Of a stretch of 64,000 bases of DNA, positions 49,308 to 59,379 are shown piece by piece. The stretch lies in NCBI RefSeq assembly GCF_001483965.1, contig NZ_CP010796.1, forward strand, positions 1 through 64,000. The letters are read 5' to 3'. The DNA comes from Carnobacterium sp. CP1 (lineage in GTDB: Bacteria; Bacillota; Bacilli; Lactobacillales; Carnobacteriaceae). Each line of letters starts with the position of its first letter. Position 1 is the stretch's first letter. The notes under the pieces are model-generated. The model saw only the letters and a program-made list of their open reading frames with translations, was not told where the DNA came from and searched no databases. The position numbers were made by a program, and so were the translations under genes.

Positions 49308-51028
49308 TGGTTGAAAAATTGAAAGGGATTGCGGCAAGTGATGGCATTGCAATAGCAAAAGCTTATTTACTTGTTGAACCCGATTTATCTTTCGACAAAT
49401 TCTCAGTTGAAAATTCTGATTCAGAAATTGAACGTTTGAAAAATGCGTTAAATAAAGCTACTCAAGAACTTGAGCTGATTCGTACTAAAGCTGCTGAAGC
49501 TTTAGGCGAAGAAGAAGCTCAAGTTTTTGATGCTCATTTGATGGTTCTTTCTGACCCTGAATTAATTGGGAGCATCGAAAGTAACATAAGAGATAACAAA
49601 GTGAACACTGAAAGTGCATTAAAAGAAGTGACGGATATGTTTATCGGCATTTTCGAAGGAATGGAAGACAATCCTTATATGCAAGAACGTGCAGCTGACA
49701 TTAAAGATGTTACTAAACGTGTATTAAGTCATTTGTTGGGAGTGAAATTACCAAACCCATCAATGATTGATGAAGAAGTAATTGTCATTGCACATGATTT
49801 AACCCCAAGCGATACCGCACAATTAAACCGTAAATTTGTAAAAGCATTTGTAACGGATATTGGTGGCCGTACGTCTCACTCTGCAATCATGGCTCGTTCA
49901 CTTGAAATTCCTGCAATCGTAGGAACAAAAGAAATTACAGCTATTGTAAAAGAAGGCGATCTTCTAATTGTGGATGGTTTACAAGGGGATGTTTTGGTTC
50001 ACCCAGAAACTGCAGATGTATCTGAATACGAAGAGAAAGCGTCTCAATTTGCAGCTCAAAAAGCTGAATGGAATAAATTGAAGAACGAAAAAACTCTTAC
50101 AGCTGATGGCAAACACATTGAATTAGCTGCTAACATTGGAACGCCTAAAGATTTAGTGAGTGTCAAAGATAACGGCGGAGAAGCTGTTGGATTATACCGA
50201 ACAGAATTTCTTTACATGGATTCACCGGATTTCCCAACAGAAGAAGCCCAATTTGAAGCTTATAAAGCTGTTTTAGAAGGAATGGGAGATAAAGCTGTTG
50301 TCGTACGGACAATGGATATTGGTGGAGACAAGGAATTGCCTTACTTGACATTGCCGCATGAAATGAACCCATTCTTAGGCTACCGTGCAATTCGTATTTG
50401 TTTAGCTGAACCGGATATGTTTAGAACCCAATTACGTGCACTTTTACGTGCATCTGTGTTTGGTAAATTGCGTATCATGTTCCCTATGATCGCAACTTTA
50501 GGCGAATTCCGTCAAGCTAAAGGTATGTTGCTTGAAGAAAAAGAAAAATTAGTAAATGAAGGCATCGAAGTTTCAGAAGATATCGAAGTTGGTATCATGA
50601 TTGAAATTCCAGCAGCAGCTGTAATTGCAGACAAATTTGCTAAAGAAGTTGATTTCTTCAGTATTGGAACGAATGATTTGATTCAATACACAATGGCAGC
50701 AGACCGTATGAATGAACGTGTTTCTTATCTTTACCAACCATACAATCCAGCAATCTTACGTTTGATTAAAAACGTGATTGATGCTTCTCATAAAGAGGGC
50801 AAATGGACTGGTATGTGTGGCGAAATGGCTGGAGATCAAACAGCTGTTCCATTATTAATGGGATTAGGTTTGGATGAGTTCTCTATGAGTGCATCAAGCA
50901 TTCTAAAAACACGCAGTCTTATGAAACGGTTAGATACTACGAAAATGGCTGAATTAGCAGAAAAAGCAATCAACGATTGTGACACTGCTGAAGAAGTAGT
51001 TAAATTAGTAGAAACGTATACAAAATAA
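49307..51028 (+). CDS. ptsI: PTS enzyme I (phosphoenolpyruvate-protein phosphotransferase)
   Basis: Takes phosphate from PEP and passes it to HPr. The active His is in [24 protein letters not shown] (about residue 189-190, shown in part). PEP-binding region: [49 protein letters not shown] and the cysteine loop GMCGEMAGD. 573 residues, full length. Translationally coupled to ptsH by TAATG overlap. Confidence 0.98.
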   Translation: MVEKLKGIAASDGIAIAKAYLLVEPDLSFDKFSVENSDSEIERLKNALNKATQELELIRTKAAEALGEEEAQVFDAHLMVLSDPELIGSIESNIRDNKVNTESALKEVTDMFIGIFEGMEDNPYMQERAADIKDVTKRVLSHLLGVKLPNPSMIDEEVIVIAHDLTPSDTAQLNRKFVKAFVTDIGGRTSHSAIMARSLEIPAIVGTKEITAIVKEGDLLIVDGLQGDVLVHPETADVSEYEEKASQFAAQKAEWNKLKNEKTLTADGKHIELAANIGTPKDLVSVKDNGGEAVGLYRTEFLYMDSPDFPTEEAQFEAYKAVLEGMGDKAVVVRTMDIGGDKELPYLTLPHEMNPFLGYRAIRICLAEPDMFRTQLRALLRASVFGKLRIMFPMIATLGEFRQAKGMLLEEKEKLVNEGIEVSEDIEVGIMIEIPAAAVIADKFAKEVDFFSIGTNDLIQYTMAADRMNERVSYLYQPYNPAILRLIKNVIDASHKEGKWTGMCGEMAGDQTAVPLLMGLGLDEFSMSASSILKTRSLMKRLDTTKMAELAEKAINDCDTAEEVVKLVETYTK

Positions 51029-51037
51029 GCATTAAAT

Positions 51038-51083
51038 AAAAAAGCTGTAAGAATCATCAATTGATTCTTACAGCTTTTTTTGT
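51038..51083 (+). terminator. Terminator after ptsI
   Basis: AAAGCTGTAAGAATCA (51041-51056) pairs with TGATTCTTACAGCTTT (51062-51077), then TTTTTG. Confidence 0.95.
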
Positions 51084-51307
51084 CTTTGAACAACAGTTGA
51101 TGAGTAAGAGAATTTATAAAAAAACCAAAAAAGGGAGCCGCATTAAAAAAAATCCTGCTTTAGTTGGAGGCGAAACGTTATTTTTTAAGTATACTAAAGA
51201 CATAAGAGCGATTTATTGAAATGCAGTAGTGGTTTAACTTGTGAAAAAGGCTAAAATTTATGGTTTTTAAAAAAAACAAGTATAATTAGATAAAGGGGTG
51301 AAAATTC
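51084..51307. other. Gap before the glycosyltransferase pair
   Basis: AT-rich, no gene seen. A TATAAT at 51281-51286 about 20 bases before the first glycosyltransferase could be its -10 box, but no clear -35 is visible. Confidence 0.35.
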
Positions 51308-52483
51308 ATGAAGATCGGAATCTTTACAGACACTTATTTCCCGCAAGTAAGTGGCGTTGCGACCTCCATTAAGACGTTGAAAGAAGAGCTTCTAAATCAA
51401 GGTCATGAGGTGTTTATTTTTACGACCACAGATCCAAAGGTTCATGGAGAGGAAGAAGACATCGTACGTTTTACGAGTGTTCCATTCTTTTCTTTCCAAG
51501 ACCGGCGTGTGGCTATCAAAGGAGCTCATCGTGCTTTAAAGAGGGCAAAAGAATTGCAGTTAGATATCGTTCACACTCAAACAGAATTCAGTTTAGGGTT
51601 AACAGGGAAATATGTAGCTTACCAATTAAAAATTCCTTGTGTGCATACGTATCATACAATGTATGAAGATTATCTTCATTATATTGCAAAAGGAAAAGTC
51701 GTTCGGCCAACCCATGTGAAGCTAGCATCGAAATTTTTTTGCAATCAATCTGCTGCTGTTATTGCACCAAGCGTAAAAGCTAAGCGTCAGCTATTAAACT
51801 ATGGAGTGACACAAAAAATAGAAGTGATCCCGACAGGAGTCGATTTGAAACGCTTTGAAACATTAGCTAATCGTGCTATTCGAGAAGAACTTAATATCTC
51901 TGCAGACGCTCCTTTATTATTATCGCTAAGCCGTGTCGCAAAAGAAAAAAGCATCGAATTGCTCATTAAGGCGATGCCTGATGTTTTGCAACAGCAGTCA
52001 ACTGCTAAATTAGTGATTGTTGGCGATGGTCCTGCTAAAAAAGAACTTGAAAATCTGGTTGATTCTTTAGCATTGACCGATAGTATTATTTTTGTCGGTG
52101 AAGTTGAAAGCTCACAGGTACATGCATATTATCAAGCAGCTGATTTATTTGTGAGCGCTTCTGATTCAGAATCGCAAGGGTTGACTTATATCGAAGCAAT
52201 TGCTTCTGGAACAGATATCATTGCACGCGTAAATGATTATACGGAGAATTTGCTGCAAATCGGCGGTTTTGGAGCATTGTTTCAAGAAGATGAAGAAATA
52301 GCAGAAGCAATCTGTCGTTATCTAAGCCAAGTTAAAAAACGCGAAAAAAGTGAAGAAGAACGCAAAGTAGTTTTAAATTCAATCTCATCGGAGGTGTTTT
52401 GCGAAAAAGTCCTTCAATTTTATAGAGAAACCATTCGACAATATTCATATGAAAAAGAAGCAGCCATTCGTTTTAACAAATGA
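51308..52483 (+). CDS. GT4 glycosyltransferase, probable monoglucosyl-diacylglycerol synthase (BgsB/Spr0982-like)
   Basis: Retaining GT-B glycosyltransferase. Acceptor side FTDTYFPQVSGVATSIKTL at residues 6-24 is typical of lipid-glucosylating GT4 enzymes. Nucleotide-sugar side: LLSLSRVAKEKSIELLIKA, VIVGDGPAKKELE, and the EX7E region SDSESQGLTYIEAIASG. HTYHTMYEDYLHY is conserved in the group. It probably makes the glycolipid that anchors lipoteichoic acid. 391 residues. The second transferase follows at once, like the bgsB-bgsA pair of enterococci. The acceptor is inferred from that pairing. Confidence 0.85.
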   Translation: MKIGIFTDTYFPQVSGVATSIKTLKEELLNQGHEVFIFTTTDPKVHGEEEDIVRFTSVPFFSFQDRRVAIKGAHRALKRAKELQLDIVHTQTEFSLGLTGKYVAYQLKIPCVHTYHTMYEDYLHYIAKGKVVRPTHVKLASKFFCNQSAAVIAPSVKAKRQLLNYGVTQKIEVIPTGVDLKRFETLANRAIREELNISADAPLLLSLSRVAKEKSIELLIKAMPDVLQQQSTAKLVIVGDGPAKKELENLVDSLALTDSIIFVGEVESSQVHAYYQAADLFVSASDSESQGLTYIEAIASGTDIIARVNDYTENLLQIGGFGALFQEDEEIAEAICRYLSQVKKREKSEEERKVVLNSISSEVFCEKVLQFYRETIRQYSYEKEAAIRFNK

Positions 52484-52508
52484 TTTTTTAAGTAAGGAGG
52501 GGAAGAAA

Positions 52509-53531
52509 ATGATTCACTTAACGATGTTCTCCTCTGCTGATAGAGTAGCAGGGCAAGGCGTAGGCAGTGCTTATCAGGAGCTAGTTCATTTATTAAAAAA
52601 GTATCACAGCGCTAGTCTGGTTGTTTCAATCAACCGTTACACTAAAACGCAAATCAGCCATTATCATACCATTGATCCAACTTATTATATTAGTACTTTT
52701 TTTAGACGGCGTTTTGGTAGACGAGTTGGTTATGTTCATTTTTTGCCATCTACGCTAAAAGGAAGCATCCAGTTGCCGAAGTGGATAGAAAAACTTTTTT
52801 TCTATTATGTAATAGCTTTTTATAAACGAATGGACCATTTAGTAGTAGTTAATCCATCGTTTATTAAGGAATTGGCAAAATATGGAATAGCAAAGGAAAA
52901 CGTTACGTATATCCCAAATTTTGTAACAAAAACGGAGTTTCACCGTTTAGAACCTAAAACTATCCAACAGCTGAAAATTGCTTTAGGACTGTCGAAAGAC
53001 CAGTTTATTGTTTTGGGTGCTGGGCAGGTCCAAGAACGAAAAGGAGTCCTGGATTTTGCTGCTCTCGCTGAAGAAATGCCAGAGATCCAGTTTATCTGGG
53101 CAGGAGGTTTTTCATTTGGAAAAATAACCGATGGGTACGAGAAATTTAAAAAGCTAATGGAACACCCTCCTGAGAATTTGCTGTTTACTGGGATACTCAA
53201 ACGAGAAGAAATGCTCAATTATTATAATATGGCTGATGTTTTTTTACTGCCTTCCTACGAGGAATTGTTTCCTATGTGCATTCTCGAAGCCTTTTCTTGT
53301 GAAACTCCAGTAATCTTGCGGGATTTATCATTGTACTTGCCAATATTAGAGGGCTATTATGCAGCCGCTAAAGATAAAGGAGAAATGAAAGCGAAAATCG
53401 AACAATTAAAGAACGATCCAGTTTTTTACCGAAACTTGCTTCAAAAAGCATTAGCTGGGAGCGAAGCTTATTCCGAAGAGCGTTTGGCTCAAGTCTGGTT
53501 GGAGTTTTATCAGCAGCAAGCCAATAGCTAA
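52509..53531 (+). CDS. GT4 glycosyltransferase, probable diglycosyl-diacylglycerol synthase (BgsA/CpoA-like)
   Basis: Second transferase of the glycolipid pair, expected to add a second sugar. N-terminal part MIHLTMFSSADRVAGQGVGSAY, then FVVL-type core strands (FIVLGAGQVQERKGVLDFAAL) and the donor site LPSYEELFPMCILEAFSCETPVILRD (shown in parts; EX7E pattern). ATG 52509 follows AAGGAGGGG; an in-frame ATG at 52449 inside the previous gene is less likely. 340 residues, 25 bases after the first gene. Confidence 0.85.
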   Translation: MIHLTMFSSADRVAGQGVGSAYQELVHLLKKYHSASLVVSINRYTKTQISHYHTIDPTYYISTFFRRRFGRRVGYVHFLPSTLKGSIQLPKWIEKLFFYYVIAFYKRMDHLVVVNPSFIKELAKYGIAKENVTYIPNFVTKTEFHRLEPKTIQQLKIALGLSKDQFIVLGAGQVQERKGVLDFAALAEEMPEIQFIWAGGFSFGKITDGYEKFKKLMEHPPENLLFTGILKREEMLNYYNMADVFLLPSYEELFPMCILEAFSCETPVILRDLSLYLPILEGYYAAAKDKGEMKAKIEQLKNDPVFYRNLLQKALAGSEAYSEERLAQVWLEFYQQQANS

Positions 53532-53694
53532 AGAAGAATTGGGGTTCAGTTTATTTACTTGAATACATTAGAAATGTTAAAAAAGATGCTCATCTACTTA
53601 AATTAACGGGAACGTGTTAAAGCGTTTTTTATGCAGAATTCCATTGAGATGGTATACTATAATCATTGGAATGAAAAGGAGCTGCTAAAAAGAG

Positions 53695-54579
53695 ATGAAA
53701 AAAATTGGCTTTATAGGAACGGGTGTAATGGGCTCATCCATCGTAAAACATTTATTGAAAGCTGGTTATCCCGTCAATGTTTACAATCGTACTAAGAGTA
53801 AGACCGATGAACTTGTTTCCTTAGGTGCTGCGTGGGTTGAAAATCCTGCAGCAGTTACAGAAAAAAGCGACGTTGTTTTTACGATCGTCGGTTATCCAAA
53901 AGATGTGGAAGAAACTTATTTTGGTGAAAAAGGTATCTTCCAAGCAGCTACAGCTGACCATATTTTAGTAGATATGACTACCAGTACTCCCTCTTTGGCA
54001 TTGAAAATTTATGAAGCCGGAAAAGAAAAAGGGATATCTGTGTTAGATGCTCCGGTTTCTGGCGGAGATCTAGGAGCACAAAAAGGCACCTTAACCATAA
54101 TGGTAGGAGGCGACGAAGCAGCTTATACTAAGGCGGAACCTATATTTAAAGTATTTTCAAGCAAAGTAAATTTACAAGGATCTGCTGGAAAAGGTCAACA
54201 CACTAAGATGGCCAATCAAATCATGGTTGCTGGCACTATGACTGGGATGACAGAATTGCTAGTCTATTCAGATGCAGCAGAATTAGATTTAGACAAAGTC
54301 TTAGACACTGTTGGAGGCGGAAGTGCCAATAACTGGTCATTAACTAATTATGGTCCGCGAATTTTACGAGAAGACTTTTCACCTGGATTCTTTGTAAAAC
54401 ATTTTGTGAAAGACTTGAAAATTGCGTTGGATGAAGCTAAGAGGATGGGAATTGAATTGCCTTCTACTGATTTAGCTGAACAACTGTATGAAAAATTGGA
54501 AAAAAACGGTCACGGAGAAGATGGAACGCAAGCTTTTATCAAACTTTGGTGGTCTGAAGGAAAACGACCAATAAAATAA
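53695..54579 (+). CDS. NAD(P)-dependent beta-hydroxyacid dehydrogenase (3-hydroxyisobutyrate dehydrogenase family)
   Basis: Rossmann N-terminus KIGFIGTGVMGSSIVKHLL (GxGxMG), NADP-like NRTKSKTDELVSLG, substrate motif LDAPVSGGDLGAQKGTL, catalytic Lys in GKGQHTKMANQIM. 294 residues, full. Members reduce or oxidise 3-hydroxyisobutyrate, tartronate semialdehyde or succinic semialdehyde, so the substrate is not fixed by sequence. A TATAAT at 53658-53663 likely starts the transcript. Confidence 0.92.
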   Translation: MKKIGFIGTGVMGSSIVKHLLKAGYPVNVYNRTKSKTDELVSLGAAWVENPAAVTEKSDVVFTIVGYPKDVEETYFGEKGIFQAATADHILVDMTTSTPSLALKIYEAGKEKGISVLDAPVSGGDLGAQKGTLTIMVGGDEAAYTKAEPIFKVFSSKVNLQGSAGKGQHTKMANQIMVAGTMTGMTELLVYSDAAELDLDKVLDTVGGGSANNWSLTNYGPRILREDFSPGFFVKHFVKDLKIALDEAKRMGIELPSTDLAEQLYEKLEKNGHGEDGTQAFIKLWWSEGKRPIK

Positions 54580-54580
54580 A

Positions 54581-54620
54581 AAATAGCAATCTTAGCGATG
54601 CTGAGATTGCTATTTTTTTA
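54581..54620 (+). terminator. Terminator after the dehydrogenase gene
   Basis: AAATAGCAATCTTA (54581-54594) pairs with TGAGATTGCTATTT (54602-54615), then TTTTT. Confidence 0.9.
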
Positions 54621-54797
54621 TTTAGCCTATAAAAATTTTTCATCCAATAACCTAACAAAGAGTGTTATCATAAGCTTTGCTCCAAATTTGCCTATTTAAA
54701 AAGTATTTTTTTTATGAAAAAGAGATGAGTTTACTGTCTTTTGAAGGGAAATCTGTTAAAATAATTACTGAGTCAAGTTTGAAAGGGGCACGAGATT

Positions 54798-55031
54798 ATG
54801 AAACCTTCACAATTACAGGCGATCATACGTCGATTGGAAGCTATGCTAGAGGATAAAGATAGTGAAGTTCAAGTTCGTAGATTCGAAAAGGAAGGTAACG
54901 AACGTTGCTCGATTTCTTATGATGCGAAAACTGCTACTTTTGAATTAGAAGATAGTTCAACTCACCAAATTTACCAATTTGATGATTTGGATTTAGTTGC
55001 AATTGAAATTTTTGAATTGTTGCAAGATTAA
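54798..55031 (+). CDS. DUF1797 (YkuJ-like) family protein
   Basis: 77-residue acidic protein, MKPSQLQAIIRRLEAMLEDKDSEVQVRRFEKEG then FELEDSSTHQIYQFDDLDLVAIEIFELLQD (seen in parts), typical of the YkuJ/DUF1797 family of Firmicutes. GAAAGGGGC ribosome site. Function unknown. Monocistronic, with a terminator following. Confidence 0.85.
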   Translation: MKPSQLQAIIRRLEAMLEDKDSEVQVRRFEKEGNERCSISYDAKTATFELEDSSTHQIYQFDDLDLVAIEIFELLQD

Positions 55032-55033
55032 AA

Positions 55034-55090
55034 ATCAAAGAGAAGAACAAAGATGGGAGCGCCCATAGTTGTTCTCTTTTTTTTATTTTA
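55034..55090 (+). terminator. Terminator after the YkuJ-like gene
   Basis: AAAGAGAAGAACA pairs with TGTTCTCTTTTTTTT around an inner ATGGGAGCGCCCAT hairpin. Confidence 0.85.
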
Positions 55091-55269
55091 AAGCTTTTAA
55101 CTATCTCCAAGGATTTGATTGCTGCTTGTAGGTTTCTGCTTAAGTGCAATTTTTACTACAGTAAGGGGTAGTTATCTTATTAATAATTAGGTATACTTAA
55201 TCCTGTGTACAATTAGGATTGCATTAAAATGTTTTAATCATGTAATGAAAATAAAGGAGGATCTTAAGG

Positions 55270-56562
55270 ATGAAGAAACAATTACAAGTCGGGATTTTAG
55301 GCTTTGGAACAGTTGGAAGTGGCGTCCTCAGCATTCTGAAACACCATGAAAATAAAATCAGCCAAGTAACAGGCGAAGAATTGAATGTAAAAAAAGTGTT
55401 GGTTCGAAACACCGAAAAAAATCGTGGAGCCTTATCTGAAGGAATCGAGCTGACTACAGATGCAGCGGCTATTTTAGAGGATCCTGAAATCGATATTGTC
55501 ATAGAAGTCATGGGAAGCATTGAAATAGCTAAAGATTATATCACTCAAGCTTTAAGAGCAGGCAAACATGTAGTAACGGCTAATAAAGACTTGATCGCTC
55601 TTCATGGAAATGAACTGGTTGCCTTAGCAAAAGAGTACCATTGTGACCTATATTATGAAGCCAGCGTAGCAGGCGGCATACCTATTTTAAGAACGATCGT
55701 TGACAGCCTAGCTTCAGACAATATCCAAAAGGTCTTCGGTATTGTGAATGGGACAACCAATTTTATGCTGTCTGAAATGACGAACAAAAACAAAACATAT
55801 GAAGAAGCATTGAAAAAAGCGCAAGATTTAGGTTTTGCTGAGAGCGATCCGACCAATGATGTAGATGGGATCGATGCTGCTAGAAAAATGGTGATTCTAA
55901 CACGGCTGGCATTTGGAATGAATGTTGAATTAGATCAAATTGAAACAAGAGGCATTCGCAATGTTAAACTGGCAGATATCGAAATGGCTAAACGTTTAGG
56001 TTACCGAATCAAGCTCATCGGTTCAGCTGTTGGAATGAACGACAGTAGTGTACATGTAGATGTTGGACCTGTGCTCGTACCAGAAAACCACCCTTTAGCG
56101 GGCGTTCAAAACGAAAATAATGCTGTTTTTGTTGTTGGAGCAGCAGTTGGCGAAACGATGTTTTATGGACCAGGAGCCGGGGCGTTGCCAACAGCTACTA
56201 GTGTGGTTAGTGATGTTATTACAGTTGCTAAAAATATCGGTTTGGGTACTACAGGAAACGTCTTTAATTCTTATCAGCACGAGACTACGATTACGGAAGA
56301 TAAAGCGGTGGAATCTAAATATTACATTGCCATTGAAATGCAAGACCAAACAGGACGTTTCTTAGAATTGACCACTATTTTCAGCAAATCAGCTGTTGGA
56401 TTTGACCAAATCATCCAACAACCGCTTCCGGAAGCGTCTGCTAAAGTGGTTATTGTGACACATACAATGAATAAAATTCAACAAAAAGCTGTTCTCAGCA
56501 CACTGAAAGAAACCGAAGGCATGAAATTATTGGCGTGCTTTAAAGTTATGGAGGGGAAATAA
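55270..56562 (+). CDS. hom: Homoserine dehydrogenase
   Basis: Reduces aspartate semialdehyde to homoserine on the way to threonine and methionine. NADP-binding [17 protein letters not shown], the [11 protein letters not shown] and [14 protein letters not shown] motifs, the catalytic region [14 protein letters not shown] and a [14 protein letters not shown] stretch, and a C-terminal ACT domain ([28 protein letters not shown], in parts) for threonine feedback. 430 residues. AAAGGAGG ribosome site. Its stop overlaps the thrC start. Confidence 0.97.
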   Translation: MKKQLQVGILGFGTVGSGVLSILKHHENKISQVTGEELNVKKVLVRNTEKNRGALSEGIELTTDAAAILEDPEIDIVIEVMGSIEIAKDYITQALRAGKHVVTANKDLIALHGNELVALAKEYHCDLYYEASVAGGIPILRTIVDSLASDNIQKVFGIVNGTTNFMLSEMTNKNKTYEEALKKAQDLGFAESDPTNDVDGIDAARKMVILTRLAFGMNVELDQIETRGIRNVKLADIEMAKRLGYRIKLIGSAVGMNDSSVHVDVGPVLVPENHPLAGVQNENNAVFVVGAAVGETMFYGPGAGALPTATSVVSDVITVAKNIGLGTTGNVFNSYQHETTITEDKAVESKYYIAIEMQDQTGRFLELTTIFSKSAVGFDQIIQQPLPEASAKVVIVTHTMNKIQQKAVLSTLKETEGMKLLACFKVMEGK

Positions 56563-57620
56563 TGTACAAAGGCTTATTAGATAAATACAAAGAGTTGCTG
56601 CCGGTCACTGAAAACACACCTATGATTTCATTAAGCGAAGGAAATACACCATTGATTTCTTTACCTAATTTGTCTGAAACATTAGGGGTAACTCTATATG
56701 GAAAATATGAAGGATTAAACCCTACTGGTTCTTTTAAAGATCGAGGAATGGTCATGGCTGTAGCCAAAGCAAAGGAAGAGGGCGCAAAAGCGATCATCTG
56801 TGCTTCTACAGGAAATACCAGCGCTTCAGCGGCTGCTTATGCAACTCGTGCGGGCTTGAAAGCTTATATCGTTATTCCTGAAGGGAAGATAGCTTTAGGA
56901 AAATTAGCACAAGCAGTGATGTATGGAGCTGATATCATTTCGATTCAGGGAAATTTTGATGAAGCTTTAACTGCTGTTCGTCAATTGGCTGAAACAGAGG
57001 CTGTAACGTTAGTGAATTCTGTTAACCCTTATCGTTTGGAAGGACAGAAAACAGGAGCTTTTGAAATTTGTGAAGCACTTGAAAAAGCACCCGATGTTTT
57101 AGCGATTCCTGTCGGCAACGCCGGCAATATTTCTGCTTATTGGAAAGGGTTCAAAGAATGGAACGATTTGCATCAAACGGGTCTGCCTAGAATGCATGGT
57201 TTTGAAGCTGAAGGCGCCGCTGCAATCGTGAAAGGAAAAGTGATCGAGCAGCCAGAAACGATTGCAACAGCTATTCGCATCGGAAATCCTGCTAGCTGGA
57301 ATTTAGCTGAAGCTGCACGTGATGAATCTAAGGGAATCATTGAGTCTGTCACAGATGATGAAATCATTGAAGCTTATAAAAAAATTGCGGCGATGGATGG
57401 CGTATTTATCGAACCTGGGTCGGCAGCTTCGCTAGCTGGTGTGATCAAAAATGTAAAAAGCGGCGCTATTCAACAAGGAGAAACAGTGGTCTGTATCTTT
57501 ACAGGCAACGGATTGAAAGACCCCGACACAGCGATGAGTGTAACTGAAATCCCAATCGCTAAAATGGATGATTTAGAAGATATGCGGGATCATTTAAGAA
57601 AAGGCGCGGCATTGATATGA
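56562..57620 (+). CDS. thrC: Threonine synthase
   Basis: PLP enzyme that turns O-phosphohomoserine into threonine. PLP Lys in [12 protein letters not shown], phosphate-binding [14 protein letters not shown], and [12 protein letters not shown]. 352 residues, the Bacillus-type short form. TAATG overlap with hom and ATGA overlap with thrB imply coupled translation. Confidence 0.97.
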   Translation: MYKGLLDKYKELLPVTENTPMISLSEGNTPLISLPNLSETLGVTLYGKYEGLNPTGSFKDRGMVMAVAKAKEEGAKAIICASTGNTSASAAAYATRAGLKAYIVIPEGKIALGKLAQAVMYGADIISIQGNFDEALTAVRQLAETEAVTLVNSVNPYRLEGQKTGAFEICEALEKAPDVLAIPVGNAGNISAYWKGFKEWNDLHQTGLPRMHGFEAEGAAAIVKGKVIEQPETIATAIRIGNPASWNLAEAARDESKGIIESVTDDEIIEAYKKIAAMDGVFIEPGSAASLAGVIKNVKSGAIQQGETVVCIFTGNGLKDPDTAMSVTEIPIAKMDDLEDMRDHLRKGAALI

Positions 57621-58489
57621 TAACGATCCAAGTACCTGCGACAACGGCTAACTTAGGACCAGGGTTTGATTCATGTGGATTGGCGTTGAACCTCTATCTG
57701 ACATTAGAGGTAGGTCAAGAACAAGCGGTTTGGCAGATTGATCACCAGTTGGGTGAAAGTATTCCCACAGATGAAAGCAATTTGATAATCCAAACGGCTT
57801 TATCTATAGTTTCGACGTTAACTCCCAGGAAGCTGAGAATGAAAAGCGAAATCCCGTCAACACGAGGCTTAGGCAGCAGTTCTGCCGCGATCGTAGCAGG
57901 AATCGAATTAGCAAACCAAGTCGCTCAATTAAATTTAACCTCTATGGAGAAACTAGAAATAGCAGCAACTATTGAAGGTCATCCAGACAATGTTGCTCCT
58001 GCTATTATGGGGGATTTTGTAGTCGCGAGCCAGTTGGGAAAAGAAATTTTTGCTGTTAAATATCCTTTTCCAGAAACAAGTTTATTAGCTGTGATTCCGA
58101 ATCACGAACTACTGACTAAGGAAAGCCGCACTGTTTTGCCCCAAACGTTAACATATAGCGAAGCGGTTAAAGCTAGTTCCATTAGTAATGTGATGATCAG
58201 TGCCGTTCTGACAGGTGATTTGGATTTAGCAGGGCAAATGATGGCAAGAGATCTATGGCACGAAATATACCGCAAAGAATTGGTTCCTCATTTATCGCCT
58301 ATTCGTAAACTAGCAGATGCCAATGGAGCATATGGAACTTTTTTAAGTGGAGCAGGACCAACTGTTTTAGTACTGCTGTCAAAAGATCGTCTAAAAGAGA
58401 TGAAATTACTGTTGCAGGAAAAATTTAAAAAAGCTGTCGTTAAGGAATTGACCATAGACCGCTTAGGCGTACAGGCGAAGAAACAGTAA
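57617..58489 (+). CDS. thrB: Homoserine kinase
   Basis: GHMP-family kinase making O-phosphohomoserine. ATP-binding motif [18 protein letters not shown]-terminal [18 protein letters not shown], and late [14 protein letters not shown]. 290 residues. It starts with ATGA shared with the thrC stop. Together hom-thrC-thrB turn aspartate semialdehyde into threonine; asd is not in the window. Confidence 0.97.
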   Translation: MITIQVPATTANLGPGFDSCGLALNLYLTLEVGQEQAVWQIDHQLGESIPTDESNLIIQTALSIVSTLTPRKLRMKSEIPSTRGLGSSSAAIVAGIELANQVAQLNLTSMEKLEIAATIEGHPDNVAPAIMGDFVVASQLGKEIFAVKYPFPETSLLAVIPNHELLTKESRTVLPQTLTYSEAVKASSISNVMISAVLTGDLDLAGQMMARDLWHEIYRKELVPHLSPIRKLADANGAYGTFLSGAGPTVLVLLSKDRLKEMKLLLQEKFKKAVVKELTIDRLGVQAKKQ

Positions 58490-58492
58490 AAA

Positions 58493-58538
58493 AGAATCCT
58501 TCTACACTCATTGCATGAGTAGAAGGATTCTTTTTTAT
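58493..58538. terminator. Bidirectional terminator between thrB and cutC
   Basis: AAAGAATCCTTCTACTC-type stem with a near-perfect complement ending GTAGAAGGATTCTTTTTT, flanked by A and T runs on both sides. Confidence 0.9.
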
Positions 58539-58539
58539 G

Positions 58540-59184
58540 CTAGTGAAGTTGGCCAACAATAGCTGTACCGTGAACTTCATTGACACCTAAATAGTCAATG
58601 ACTTCTTGAGCATTCTTGTTGGTGATGCCGCCTCCGGGTAAGATGATAATACGGTCATTTGCATAATCGACTAATTCTTTTAAATGGGGTAACGTGGTTT
58701 CAATAGGTACTCCTGATGGGCCGCCATGTGTCAAAATACGTTGAACGTCATGTTCAATAAGCCAATCAATGGCTTCAAATTGCTTTTCAACGGGTATCTG
58801 ATCAAAAGCCATATGGAATGTAATCTGTAATCCATAAGATTCTTCTAAAATTTGCTCTAATGCATCTTCATCTAACCAGTTGTTTTCATTCAAGCAGCCG
58901 ATAACAATTCCGTCTAATCCTAAATTGCGAGCTTCGATAATATCGTAGCCCATGATTTTTAGCTCTGTATCATTGTAAACAAAATTACCGCCTCGTGGTC
59001 GAATGATAGCCATTACGGGAATCGTCTTTTCGCCGCAATAAGCCATTGTTTCGTGCATCACTCCTTTGCTAGGAGTTGTTCCGCCTACCGCTAAATTGTC
59101 ACAGAGCTCGATACGATTGGCTCCATTTGCAATAGCTTGAGGAATCACCGTATAATTTTCAACGCATACTTCTTTAAGAATCAT
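58540..59184 (-). CDS. cutC: CutC family protein
   Basis: TIM-barrel protein once linked to copper handling; in enterococci it has been tied to copper response, but the reaction is unknown. Begins LKEVCVENYTVIPQAIANGANRIELCDNLAVGGTTPS (in parts), with VMAIIRPRGGNFVYND and ILTHGGPSG and PGGGITNKNAQEVI typical of the family. 214 residues. GGAGAGTGACAAA before its ATG on the minus strand. Confidence 0.95.
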   Translation of the reverse strand: MILKEVCVENYTVIPQAIANGANRIELCDNLAVGGTTPSKGVMHETMAYCGEKTIPVMAIIRPRGGNFVYNDTELKIMGYDIIEARNLGLDGIVIGCLNENNWLDEDALEQILEESYGLQITFHMAFDQIPVEKQFEAIDWLIEHDVQRILTHGGPSGVPIETTLPHLKELVDYANDRIIILPGGGITNKNAQEVIDYLGVNEVHGTAIVGQLH

Positions 59185-59272
59185 TTTGTCACTCTCCAGT
59201 TATAAATCATTTTTTCTTAGTATAGCACGAAAAAGCGGAAACACTGAACTAGTTTCTTGCGTCCGTACTTAA

Positions 59273-59301
59273 TTGAATATTGTCTAAGTCTTCGTTATAA
59301 T
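59273..59301 (+). promoter_or_regulatory. Promoter of lysC
   Basis: TTGAAT (59273-59278), 17 bases, then TATAAT (59296-59301). The transcript leader of about 70 bases before lysC is too short for a lysine riboswitch. Confidence 0.7.
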
Positions 59302-59379
59302 AAAACAGGAATAAGCTTAAGCTGACGAAAAGAGTGAAATCCACTCATACTATTTTAGATACCCAAAGGATGGTAAACG

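Noticed and set aside
59185-59379. Lysine riboswitch before lysC
   Set aside because: The promoter lies only about 80 bases before the start, there is no terminator, and the L-box pattern is not visible.
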